From Actinomycetes bacterium (GTDB lineage: Bacteria > Actinomycetota > Actinomycetes > Propionibacteriales > Propionibacteriaceae), in NCBI GenBank assembly GCA_029778515.1, contig JAKOQD010000160.1, forward strand, positions 1 to 13,446: 13,446 bases of DNA, written 5' to 3'. Within the stretch, counting starts at the first letter, position 1; every line of letters starts with the position of its first letter. The position numbers were made by a program, and so were the translations under genes. Positions 6,319 to 13,167 of this stretch are shown here, in pieces. A model generated the notes under the pieces. It was not told where the DNA came from. It did no database searches and saw only the letters and a list, made by a program, of their open reading frames with translations.

Positions 6319-6407
6319 CGGCTGGTCGAGCCTGTCGAGGCCACGCCCAACGCCGGTCGAGCCTGTCGAGACCACCACTCGTCGGCCCGCCGTGCTTGTC
6401 GAGACCA
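6319..6407 (+). repeat. Cluster of three dispersed repeats between ebfC and recR
   Basis: The copies are CGGCTGGTCGAGCCTGTCGA (from 6319), CCGGTCGAGCCTGTCGAGAC (from 6353) and the partial CCGTGCTTGTCGAGACCA (6390-6407). Upstream, CCGGCTGGCCGAGCC at 6301-6315 looks like a fourth, degraded start. The whole 137-bp intergenic space is essentially made of this element. Confidence 0.75.
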
Positions 6408-6430
6408 ATCGCACTGACTAAGGAACCACC

Positions 6431-7045
6431 GTGTACGAAGGCCCGATCCAGGACCTGATCGACGAACTGGGCCGGCTTCCCGGCATCGGGCCGAAGGGCG
6501 CGCAGCGGATCGCGTTCCACATCCTGCAGACCGACAAGGCCGACGTCGAACGCCTGGCCAACGTGCTGCGCGAGGTCACCGAGAAGGTGCGGTTCTGCGA
6601 CATCTGCTTCAACATCTCCGAGGAAGAGCGCTGCCGGGTCTGCCGGGATCCGCGCCGCGACCGCACGGCCATCTGCGTGGTCGAGGAGTCGAAGGACGTG
6701 ATGGCGATCGAGCGGACGCATGAGTTCCGCGGCCTGTACCACGTGCTCGGCGGCGCGATCAGTCCGATCGATAACGTCGGTCCGGGCGACCTGCACATCC
6801 GCGAGTTGCTCACCCGGTTGCAGGACGAGACCGTCACCGAGGTGATCCTGGCGACCGACCCGAACCTCGAGGGCGAGGCAACGGCCACCTTCATCGCCCG
6901 GCTGCTGAACGGCACCGGCGTAACCGTTTCCCGTCTTGCCAGCGGCTTGCCGGTCGGTGGCGACCTTGAGTACGCCGACGAGGTCACGCTCGGCCGCGCC
7001 TTCTCCGGACGCCGCCGGCTCAACCAGGAGAGCGCGTCGCTGTGA
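6431..7045 (+). CDS. recR: Recombination mediator protein RecR
   Basis: At 204 residues this is a normal RecR length. RecR works with RecO (and RecF) to load RecA on gapped DNA. It starts with the helix-hairpin-helix region ([20 protein letters not shown], about 12-31). The zinc finger follows with C56, C59, C68 and C71, and then the Toprim domain: the [11 protein letters not shown] strand with the acidic pair, [10 protein letters not shown], and [16 protein letters not shown] with the conserved Asp. The C-terminal segment ([20 protein letters not shown]) is typical. The start is GTG 6431, six bases after AAGGA (6420-6424); no better ATG is near. Its stop TGA (7043-7045) overlaps the GTG of the next gene, implying translational coupling. 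Confidence 0.96.
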   Translation: MYEGPIQDLIDELGRLPGIGPKGAQRIAFHILQTDKADVERLANVLREVTEKVRFCDICFNISEEERCRVCRDPRRDRTAICVVEESKDVMAIERTHEFRGLYHVLGGAISPIDNVGPGDLHIRELLTRLQDETVTEVILATDPNLEGEATATFIARLLNGTGVTVSRLASGLPVGGDLEYADEVTLGRAFSGRRRLNQESASL

Positions 7046-8388
7046 ATCACGCCCTCGTCCGCCTGATCGCCAGCGATCTGGACGGCACCTTCCTGCGCGA
7101 CGATCGCACCGTCAGCGGACGCACGACCGGCGCGGTGCGTGCCGCCAGAGCGTCCGGGGTGATGGTGATCGCAGCCACCGGCCGCCAGGCCCAGCAGCTG
7201 CCAGCTGAGGTGGCTGCCAGCGGCATCCGGCACGTCGTGGCCAGCAATGGCGCGATCGGCTTCGATCTGGTGGAGCAGCGGGTGCTCTTCCAGGACCTGC
7301 TCGCCCCGGCCGCGATCGCCGCGATCGTGAGCTACCTGAAGGAGCGGCTCCCGGACGTCCGCTTCTCCGCCGTGCGCGACCACGGCGCACGGCATGCGGC
7401 CGAACCCGGCTACGTGGACCTGCTCGCGGACGCCGAGCGCGGCGCGTGGTGGCGGATCGACACCGAGCCACTGGCGGACGTGGTCAGCGAGCCGACCCTC
7501 AAGCTGACTGTCCGGCATCCATCCTTGACCGCCGACCAGCTGCTGAGCGTGCTGTCCGAGTCGGGCATGGTCGGCTTCCACGCCACCACTTCTGGCGCGC
7601 CGTTCCTCGAGATCGCGGGCGCCGGTGTCACGAAGGCGAGCGGTGTCGCCCAGCTCTGTCGCCTGCTGGAGGTAGAGGCAGCGGAGGTGCTCGCCGCCGG
7701 CGACGCCAAGAACGACATCGAACTGCTGACCTGGGCCGGTGTGGGCGTGGCCATGGGCAACGCGGTTCCGGAAGCACGCGCCGCCGCGGACTGGGTAACT
7801 GCCACCAATGAAGAGGACGGCCTGGCGATGGCGATCGAAGCCGTCCTCACCGCCCGAGCTTCTGGAGGGAGCATGACCGAGCCCGCGCTGAACCCGACCG
7901 AGGACGAGACCCTGATGACTGACGAACCTGTGCTGGGCGACCCCGTCCTGTCCGCCTGGGCGGCGGCCTGTGTCGACCACGCCCTGCTCCAGTTCGGCGA
8001 CCTCGTCCCGGCGGACGCAACGACCGCGCTCGAGTCCGTCCGCGCTTGGACGGCAGGCGCCGGTTCGGCCGAGGCCAGCCGTGACGCCGCCTTTGCCGCG
8101 CACCTCGCCGCTCGCGACCTGCAGGACGCCGGCTATCAGGCCGCTGCGCTAGCGGTCCGCGCAGCCAGCAATGCGGCCGCGAGCGTGGACGATCCCACGC
8201 TGGCTTTGCAGTCCGCCGCCCAGGCGCTCGAAGCATTCACCCTGAACAGCGCCCCCTGCGAGGTGCAATTCAACGCCGAGTCCGAACGCCGCTGGCAGTG
8301 GACGCAGCTCCCCCTCAGCCACCGCGCCCGCGTCTTCCCAACCGAGCCCGGAGAGCCTGCCGCCGCCTCCTGCGCCCTCCCGTCGTAG
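7042..8388 (+). CDS. Cof-type HAD hydrolase fused to an Imm5-like helical domain
   Basis: The 448-residue frame has two parts. Residues 1-270 are a complete Cof/IIB HAD phosphatase: SDLDGTF with D12 and D14, T46 in ATGR, K198 in VTKASG, and the Mg-binding GDAKNDIE (D221, D225). Such enzymes dephosphorylate small phosphometabolites; the substrate is unknown. Residues about 300-400 are Ala-rich and helical, with [32 protein letters not shown] and [15 protein letters not shown]. This resembles the Imm5 'putative immunity protein' family (also mis-annotated as SbcC exonuclease), usually a free protein. An SD (GGAGGG, 7864-7869) and ATG 7873 lie exactly at the junction, in frame and with no stop between the parts, so a free Imm5-like protein of 171 residues may also be made. 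The GTG start overlaps the recR stop. No toxin gene is adjacent. The HAD call is certain; the Imm5 call is from memory of motifs. Confidence 0.85.
   Translation: MNHALVRLIASDLDGTFLRDDRTVSGRTTGAVRAARASGVMVIAATGRQAQQLPAEVAASGIRHVVASNGAIGFDLVEQRVLFQDLLAPAAIAAIVSYLKERLPDVRFSAVRDHGARHAAEPGYVDLLADAERGAWWRIDTEPLADVVSEPTLKLTVRHPSLTADQLLSVLSESGMVGFHATTSGAPFLEIAGAGVTKASGVAQLCRLLEVEAAEVLAAGDAKNDIELLTWAGVGVAMGNAVPEARAAADWVTATNEEDGLAMAIEAVLTARASGGSMTEPALNPTEDETLMTDEPVLGDPVLSAWAAACVDHALLQFGDLVPADATTALESVRAWTAGAGSAEASRDAAFAAHLAARDLQDAGYQAAALAVRAASNAAASVDDPTLALQSAAQALEAFTLNSAPCEVQFNAESERRWQWTQLPLSHRARVFPTEPGEPAAASCALPS
7864..7875 (+). promoter_or_regulatory. Internal Shine-Dalgarno and ATG at the HAD/Imm5-like junction
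   Basis: GGAGGG (7864-7869) followed by AGC and ATG (7873-7875) lies in the same frame as the HAD gene, just after the normal end of a Cof-type domain. A second in-frame ATG is at 7915. The spacing is short (3-4 bases), so initiation may be weak. It is best read as the relic or working start of a once separate gene. Confidence 0.5.
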
Positions 8389-8401
8389 CGGTCCCCGCCA
8401 C

Positions 8402-8441
8402 CCCGCAACGGTCCCTGAGGTCCTCAGGGACCGACTGCGGG
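8402..8441 (+). terminator. Two-tier hairpin after the HAD-Imm5 gene
   Basis: CGGTCCCTGA (8409-8418) pairs perfectly with TCAGGGACCG (8424-8433) over a five-base loop. An outer CCCGCA (8402-8407) pairs with TGCGGG (8436-8441). It begins 14 bases after the stop codon. There is no T-run, as is usual for hairpin terminators in GC-rich actinobacteria. Confidence 0.65.
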
Positions 8442-8456
8442 CAAGGTCTTGCGGGA

Positions 8457-8478
8457 TTCACAGGTCCAGCACAGGTGG
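8457..8478 (+). promoter_or_regulatory. Direct repeat with 11-bp period, candidate response-regulator box
   Basis: TTCACAGGTCC (8457-8467) is followed directly by AGCACAGGTGG (8468-8478). The CACAGGT cores are exactly 11 bp apart, one helical turn. This is the geometry bound by OmpR/PhoB-family response regulators, often overlapping the -35 region. It lies 60-80 bases before the SHOCT gene. I see no convincing -10. Confidence 0.35.
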
Positions 8479-8500
8479 GCGAGTAAGCATGGACTTCGTC

Positions 8501-8529
8501 GGCGTCACCGGGACGCCACTGACCTTTTT
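8501..8529 (+). promoter_or_regulatory. Leader hairpin and T-tract before the SHOCT gene
   Basis: GGCGTC (8501-8506) pairs with GACGCC (8512-8517) across the five-base loop ACCGG; a TTTTT tract follows at 8525-8529, directly next to the Shine-Dalgarno. The seven-base gap between stem and T-tract is wrong for a standard terminator. It may be an attenuator or only a leader structure. Confidence 0.25.
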
Positions 8530-8538
8530 GGAGGTTCG

Positions 8539-8907
8539 ATGCGCCACATTCCAGGATCGGGCATGGGCTCGATGCTTGCCGGCATTCTCGGATTCCTTGG
8601 CACACTGACGTTCCTGAGCTTGCTGGCTCTGCTGGTCTTCTTCCTGATCCGCCGGGCAAAGGGTCAAGGTGCGCCCGCGGGACCGAAGGGCTTCCACGGG
8701 CACCACCACGGTCCGCCGATGCCGCCCGCGTTGCAGGTGCTGGACGAACGGCTCGCCCGCGGTGAAATCGAGATCGACGACTACGTGGCCCGGCGGGCCG
8801 CGATGCTCGGCACGCTGCCCAACGAGAATGAGTGGACGCCGCCAGCCGCGCCGCAGCAGCCTCCGGCGCCGCCCAAGCCGCCGGAGGGCAACGACCCGCA
8901 GATCTGA
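8539..8907 (+). CDS. SHOCT-domain membrane protein
   Basis: The 122-residue protein has a Gly/Met-rich start, one membrane segment (about 11-37), a basic stop-transfer patch (RRAKGQG), and a His-rich stretch (GFHGHHHGPP, 51-60). A SHOCT domain follows at about 64-91 (ALQVLDERLARGEIEIDDY, then VARRAAML), and the tail is Pro-rich. SHOCT is a short helical module found at the ends of many small membrane proteins; its role is not established and it is thought to mediate interactions. ATG 8539 is chosen because GGAGG lies at 8530-8534; an upstream in-frame TTG at 8449 would put the terminator hairpin and leader inside the gene. The gene appears to be a single-gene unit between a terminator and a long inverted repeat. 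The His cluster could bind metal, but that is a guess. Confidence 0.82.
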   Translation: MRHIPGSGMGSMLAGILGFLGTLTFLSLLALLVFFLIRRAKGQGAPAGPKGFHGHHHGPPMPPALQVLDERLARGEIEIDDYVARRAAMLGTLPNENEWTPPAAPQQPPAPPKPPEGNDPQI

Positions 8908-8919
8908 TCGCCGCCCGCA

Positions 8920-8992
8920 ATCGAGGGCCAGCCAACGCTTTTCAGCGCTCCACCCCGGGGTCGAGCCTTGGGCGCGAAGGCTGGCCCTCGAT
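8920..8992. terminator. 14-bp perfect inverted repeat after the SHOCT gene
   Basis: ATCGAGGGCCAGCC (8920-8933) pairs perfectly with GGCTGGCCCTCGAT (8979-8992). The 45-base interior contains its own small hairpin (CGCT-TTTC-AGCG, from about 8936). It begins 12 bases after the SHOCT stop codon and ends before the ileS promoter, so a bidirectional terminator is the simplest reading. The large loop is unusual for a terminator; a structured RNA or a small palindromic mobile unit are alternatives. Confidence 0.5.
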
Positions 8993-9011
8993 GCGTCACG
9001 GGGCATGAGCT

Positions 9012-9040
9012 ACCGACGGTCGCAGAGCGTTCGTTACACT
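9012..9040 (+). promoter_or_regulatory. Candidate ileS promoter
   Basis: TACACT (9035-9040) is a good TANNNT -10. ACCGAC (9012-9017), 17 bases upstream, is a weak -35. Transcription would start near 9047, just before the first T-box helix, which is where it should. Confidence 0.45.
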
Positions 9041-9046
9041 GTGGAG

Positions 9047-9277
9047 GTCCGCAAGGCATCGATGGGGCCATCACCCCGGAGCTGCCGGAAGAACAGAGTG
9101 CGTCGGCCCTCGGCTGGTTGAGCTTGTCGAAACCATCGAGAGTCCACAACTCCCACTAGAACCGGCCGCGGCGAACCTTGAGTGGGGCGTCCAGTACGCC
9201 CAAGGAGGGTGGTACCGCGGGTCCGTCGCAAGGCGTCCTCGTCCCTTCGTCCAGCATGCCGACGAAGGATCGACCCG
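9047..9277 (+). promoter_or_regulatory. Isoleucine T-box riboswitch, translational type
   Basis: The leader senses uncharged tRNA-Ile and controls ileS. The T-box sequence AGGGTGGTACCGCG is at 9206-9219. Its UGGU (9210-9213) would pair with the ACCA end of a tRNA whose discriminator base is A, as in tRNA-Ile. A short Stem I with a candidate AUC specifier (9070-9072, in GGGGCCATCACCCC) and the conserved GGAGCTGCCGGAAGAACA block (9078-9095) match the ultrashort Stem I class of actinobacteria. Stem III pairs GGGCGT (9185-9190) with ACGCCC (9196-9201). The expression platform is visible: CCTTCGTC (9244-9251) can pair with GACGAAGG (9261-9268), hiding the Shine-Dalgarno, while the overlapping CCCT (9243-9246) can pair with the T-box AGGG. 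A dispersed repeat is inserted between Stem I and Stem III. Confidence 0.9.
9111..9134 (+). repeat. Dispersed repeat copy inside the T-box leader
   Basis: CGGCTGGTTGAGCTTGTCGA followed by AACC is the full element in its GGTTGAGCTTGTCGAAACC variant. It lies downstream of the conserved GGAAGAACA of the T-box 5' domain and about 50 bases before Stem III, in a part of the leader that is not conserved. Confidence 0.7.
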
Positions 9278-12200
9278 ATGACCGAAACCACCCGTCCCAC
9301 GTACCGTCCAGTACCGGCGATGCTTGACCTGCCGGCGATGGAACGCGAGATCCTCGAACTCTGGGCCACCCAGGACACCTTCGCCGCCAGCCTCAAGCGC
9401 ACCGCGGGCGGCCGACCCTGGACGTTCTACGAAGGCCCGCCCACCGCCAACGGCATGCCGGGCACCCACCACATCGAGGCGCGCGTCTTCAAGGACGTGT
9501 TCCCGCGGTTCAAGACCATGCAGGGCTACCACGTCGAGCGCAAGGCCGGCTGGGACTGCCACGGCCTGCCGGTCGAACTCGCCGTCGAGAAGGAACTCGG
9601 CTTCAACGGCAAACCCGACATCGAAGCCTTCGGCGTCGAGGCGTTCAACGCGAAGTGCCGCGAGTCGGTCTCCCGGCACGTGGACGCGTTCACCGACCTC
9701 ACCACGCGGATGGGCTACTGGGTGAACCTTGACCAGGCCTACTGGACGATGGACTCGGCCTACGTCGAGTCGGTTTGGTGGGCGCTGAAGCAGATCCATA
9801 CCAAGGGCCTGCTGGTCGAGGATTACCGGGTCGCCCCCTACTGCCCGCGCTGCGGCACCACGCTGAGCGACCACGAGCTCGCCCAGGGCTACGAGGACGT
9901 CACCGATCCCAGCGTTTACGTCCGCTTCCCCTTGATCTCGGGGCCGCTCGCCGACAAGGCGTCCCTGCTGGTCTGGACGACCACACCCTGGACGCTCGTC
10001 TCGAACACCGCGGTCGCGGTGCATCCCGACGTGACCTATGTCGTGGCCACCAATGACGAGGAATCGCTGGTGGTAGCCGAGCCGCTGGCCGAGAAGGTGC
10101 TCGGCGAGGGCTGGCAGCTGGGCCGCACCTTCACCGGGCGCGAACTCGAACTGTGGAAGTACCAGCGTCCGTTCGAGCTGGTCGACTTCCCGGACGCGGT
10201 TGGCGGCACCCACTACGTCGTGCTGGCCGACTACGTCACCACCGAGGACGGCACCGGACTGGTCCACCAGGCACCCGCGTTCGGCGAGGACGACATGTTC
10301 GTCTGCCGCCAGTACGGTCTGCCGATGGTCAACCCGATCCGTCCCGACGGCTCCTTCGAGGCTGACCTCGACCTGGTCGGCGGCATGTTCTTCAAGACCG
10401 CCGACAAGGTGCTCGTCGACGACCTCACCCAGCGCGGGCTGATGTACCGGGTGCTCAACTACGAGCACTCCTACCCGCACTGCTGGCGCTGCCACACCAC
10501 GCTGCTCTACTACGCCCAGCCGTCCTGGTACATCCGCACCACCGCGATCAAGGACGAACTGCTGCGCGAGAACGCCAACACCTCCTGGTACCCCGAACAC
10601 ATCAAGTGGGGCCGCTACGGCGACTGGCTGAACAACAACATCGACTGGGCGCTGTCCCGGTCGCGCTACTGGGGCACGCCGCTGCCGATCTGGCGCTGCC
10701 CGGCCGGCCACCAGACCTGCGTCGGCTCGCGCGCCGAACTTTCCGAGCTCACCGGACGCGACTACTCAGCGCTCGACCCGCACCGCCCGTTCGTGGACGA
10801 CATCACCTTCGCCTGCCCGAACTGCGAACAGGTGGCCCGTCGCGTCCCCGAGGTGATCGACGCATGGTTCGACAGCGGCTCGATGCCGTTCGGCCAGTGG
10901 GGCTACCCGTGGGCCGAGGGCTCGGTCGAGGCGTTCCAGACCGCCTACCCGGCCGACTTCATCTGCGAGGCTATCGACCAGACCCGCGGCTGGTTCTACT
11001 CGCTGATGGCGGTCGGCACGCTGGTGTTCGACAAGTCGTCGTACAAGAACGTGCTCTGCCTGGGCCACATCCTCGCCGAGGACGGCCGCAAGATGAGCAA
11101 GCACTTGGGCAACATCCTGGAGCCGATCCCGCTGATGGACACCCACGGCGCGGACGCGGTGCGCTGGTTCATGGCCGCCGGCGGCTCGCCCTGGGCGTCG
11201 CGCCGGGTCGGTCACGGCACTATCCAGGAGACCGTCCGCAAGGTGCTGATGACCTTCCTGAACACGGTCGCGTTCCAGAGCCTGTACGCCCGCGCGAACG
11301 ACTGGTCGCCGGCATCGACGGCTGCCCCTGGCGAGACCGAGCACGTTCTCGACCGCTGGCTGGTCAGCACACGCAACACGCTCACCAAGCAGGTCACCGA
11401 AGCGCTGGAGGACTTCGACACTCAACGGGCGGGCAGCCTGCTGGCCGCGTTTGTGGACGACCTGTCCAACTGGTACGTCCGGCGCTCACGTCGCCGCTTC
11501 TGGGACGGCCAGCCGGGCGCCCTGCAGACCCTGCACGACACCCTCAACGTGGTCACCCGGCTGCTGGCTCCGCTGGTGCCGTTCATCACCGAGCGGGTCT
11601 GGCAGGACCTTTTCGTCACCACGGACGCGGCCGCGCCGGCCTCGGTGCACCTCGCGTCCTGGCCGGAGGCGGACGCTGCCGCGATCGACGCGAAGCTGGA
11701 CGAGGCGATGGCCGTCACCCGCCGGATCGTCGAACTCGGCCGCTCCGCCCGCGCCGAGGCCAAGGTGAAGACCCGCCAGCCGCTGCGTCGGGCGCTGATT
11801 CCGTCCGGTGCGTTCAACCTGCTGGACGCGGAGTTGCGCGCCGAGGTGATGGCCGAGCTGAACGTCGAGCGGGTGGAGTCGTTCGCGTCCGCCGGTGACC
11901 TCGTCGATTACTCGGCCAAGGGCAACTTCCGAAACCTCGGCAAGCGCTTCGGCAAGGACACCCCGCTGGTGGCATCGGCCATCGCGTCCGCCGATGCCGC
12001 GACGCTTTCGGCCGACCTGGCCACGCACGGCCGCGCCGAGGTGCTGGTCGCCGACCTGGGTGCGGTCGAGGTGACCCCCGAGGATGTGATCGTGTCCGAG
12101 CGTCCGCGGGAGGGCTGGTCGGTGGTCAACGAGCAGGGTGAGACGGTCGCGCTCGACCTGGAGCTCACTCCTGAGCTGGTGCGGGCCGGCCTGGCCCGCG

Positions 12201-12439
12201 AGGTGATCCGGGGCGTGCAGGAGGCGCGCAAGTCGTCCGGGTTCGAGGTGGCTGACCGCATCCGGCTCGCCTGGCAGGCCGACGACGAGGCCACCGCGGA
12301 CGCCGTCCGCGCGCACGCCGAGTTCATCGGTGCCGAGGTGCTGGCGGTCGAGGTCGCCGAGGCGGAACCGGCCGACGATTGGTTCGCCGACGCCGAACTC
12401 GGCCTGCGGTTCGCGGTCACCCGGGTCGAGCAGTCCTGA
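9278..12439 (+). CDS. ileS: Isoleucyl-tRNA synthetase (IleRS, long type)
   Basis: The 1053-residue length fits the long actinobacterial/eukaryote-like IleRS. It charges tRNA-Ile and edits mischarged valine. Visible features are the first ATP-binding motif as PTANGMPGTHH with GTHH at 62-65 instead of HxGH; GWDCHGLPVE (91-100); a CPRC zinc pair (189-192); the CP1 editing domain with WTTTPWTLVSNTAVAVHP (233-250) and GTGLVHQAPAFGEDD (about 325-339); HCWRC (401-405) and CPNC (513-516); WFDSGSMPF; and KMSKH (605-609). The anticodon-binding and C-terminal regions follow. ATG 9278 is chosen because the hidden Shine-Dalgarno GAAGGA (9264-9269) and the T-box precede it; an upstream in-frame GTG at 9182 is inside the riboswitch. 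The stop TGA overlaps the ATG of the next gene (TGATG), so the two are coupled and T-box control may extend downstream. Confidence 0.97.
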   Translation: MTETTRPTYRPVPAMLDLPAMEREILELWATQDTFAASLKRTAGGRPWTFYEGPPTANGMPGTHHIEARVFKDVFPRFKTMQGYHVERKAGWDCHGLPVELAVEKELGFNGKPDIEAFGVEAFNAKCRESVSRHVDAFTDLTTRMGYWVNLDQAYWTMDSAYVESVWWALKQIHTKGLLVEDYRVAPYCPRCGTTLSDHELAQGYEDVTDPSVYVRFPLISGPLADKASLLVWTTTPWTLVSNTAVAVHPDVTYVVATNDEESLVVAEPLAEKVLGEGWQLGRTFTGRELELWKYQRPFELVDFPDAVGGTHYVVLADYVTTEDGTGLVHQAPAFGEDDMFVCRQYGLPMVNPIRPDGSFEADLDLVGGMFFKTADKVLVDDLTQRGLMYRVLNYEHSYPHCWRCHTTLLYYAQPSWYIRTTAIKDELLRENANTSWYPEHIKWGRYGDWLNNNIDWALSRSRYWGTPLPIWRCPAGHQTCVGSRAELSELTGRDYSALDPHRPFVDDITFACPNCEQVARRVPEVIDAWFDSGSMPFGQWGYPWAEGSVEAFQTAYPADFICEAIDQTRGWFYSLMAVGTLVFDKSSYKNVLCLGHILAEDGRKMSKHLGNILEPIPLMDTHGADAVRWFMAAGGSPWASRRVGHGTIQETVRKVLMTFLNTVAFQSLYARANDWSPASTAAPGETEHVLDRWLVSTRNTLTKQVTEALEDFDTQRAGSLLAAFVDDLSNWYVRRSRRRFWDGQPGALQTLHDTLNVVTRLLAPLVPFITERVWQDLFVTTDAAAPASVHLASWPEADAAAIDAKLDEAMAVTRRIVELGRSARAEAKVKTRQPLRRALIPSGAFNLLDAELRAEVMAELNVERVESFASAGDLVDYSAKGNFRNLGKRFGKDTPLVASAIASADAATLSADLATHGRAEVLVADLGAVEVTPEDVIVSERPREGWSVVNEQGETVALDLELTPELVRAGLAREVIRGVQEARKSSGFEVADRIRLAWQADDEATADAVRAHAEFIGAEVLAVEVAEAEPADDWFADAELGLRFAVTRVEQS

Positions 12440-13167
12440 TGTCCGGGCCCGGCGGCAGCGAGTCGCGACTCACGCCGGTCGTGCTGCTGCATGCTGCGGG
12501 ACTCACCCCGCAGATGTGGCAGGCACAGGTCGAGGCTATCGCTGCCCAGGCCGAACCGGCCCAACGCCCGACTCAGGGAGCGGAGGTCGGGGCAGCCCAA
12601 CCTGCGGAGCGTCAGGTGATGGCGCCGTGGATCGCGGGCCTGCGTCCGGGGCGTCCGGGTGAGTTGTCGCTGACCGGCGCGGCGGCCCAACTGGTCGGCA
12701 CGCTGGACAGCTACGGCATCGAGCAGGCGATCCTGGTCGGGCACCAACTGGGCGCGATGGTCGCCCTGCAGGTCGCGGCGACCGAGCCGGAGCGGGTGGC
12801 CGGCCTGGTGCTATCCGGCGCCATGGCCGCGCCCGGACGGGTGGCGCTGGCCATGCAGAAGGGCGTGATCCGGATGCTGCCCAATCGCACCCTTGCTGAC
12901 TCCGGCGCGTCCAAGGCTGATCTGATCAAGGCGCTGGACGTGATCGCGTCCGCCGACTTCGGGAAGCTGGAGCAGGTGAACACTCGGGCGCTGCTGATCG
13001 CCGGGGCCAACGATCCGCTGCTGGCGGCCACCCGGCAGCTCGCGTCCCGGCTGCCGCAGGCGCGCCTGGTTGAGTTGCCCGGCGCAGGGCCGCACCCCAA
13101 CGTCGAGCAGCCGGACGCCTACAACCGGCTGCTGGCAGACTTCCTGGCATGGACGCCGCCGGCCTGA
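12439..13167 (+). CDS. Alpha/beta-hydrolase-fold protein lacking the nucleophile Ser
   Basis: The 242-residue protein has the fold's landmarks: strand and oxyanion region VVLLHAAGLTPQMW (14-27), the nucleophile-elbow strand AILVGHQLGAMVALQVA (97-113), AGLVLSGAMA (121-130), acid Asp in GANDPLL (D192) and a late His (GAGPHPNVEQP, H219). The elbow reads G-H-Q-L-G, so Gln103 (CAA, 12745-12747) replaces the usual Ser/Cys/Asp. The usual DxRGxGxS segment after the second strand is also replaced by a degenerate stretch. The protein is therefore probably not a classical esterase. It could be a cofactor-independent enzyme, a binding protein or a decaying gene, but the frame is intact. It starts at ATG 12439 inside the ileS stop, so it is likely translated by coupling. 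Its own stop lies 19 bases inside the next gene. Confidence 0.85.
   Translation: MSGPGGSESRLTPVVLLHAAGLTPQMWQAQVEAIAAQAEPAQRPTQGAEVGAAQPAERQVMAPWIAGLRPGRPGELSLTGAAAQLVGTLDSYGIEQAILVGHQLGAMVALQVAATEPERVAGLVLSGAMAAPGRVALAMQKGVIRMLPNRTLADSGASKADLIKALDVIASADFGKLEQVNTRALLIAGANDPLLAATRQLASRLPQARLVELPGAGPHPNVEQPDAYNRLLADFLAWTPPA

Noticed and set aside
6418..8103. Long minus-strand open frame (561 codons) opposite recR and the HAD gene
   Set aside because: Antisense to two genes with intact motifs; no recognisable domain and no ribosome site.
8501..8529. Intrinsic terminator of the preceding gene
   Set aside because: The T-tract is seven bases from the stem and overlaps the SHOCT ribosome site; a better terminator is at 8402-8441. 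Kept only as a weak leader structure.
9182..9277. Extending ileS upstream to GTG 9182
   Set aside because: The added codons would be the T-box itself; the ATG at 9278 has the sequestered Shine-Dalgarno expected for this switch.
9071..10711. Minus-strand open frame opposite the T-box and ileS
   Set aside because: Shadow of ileS; it also runs through the riboswitch and a dispersed repeat.
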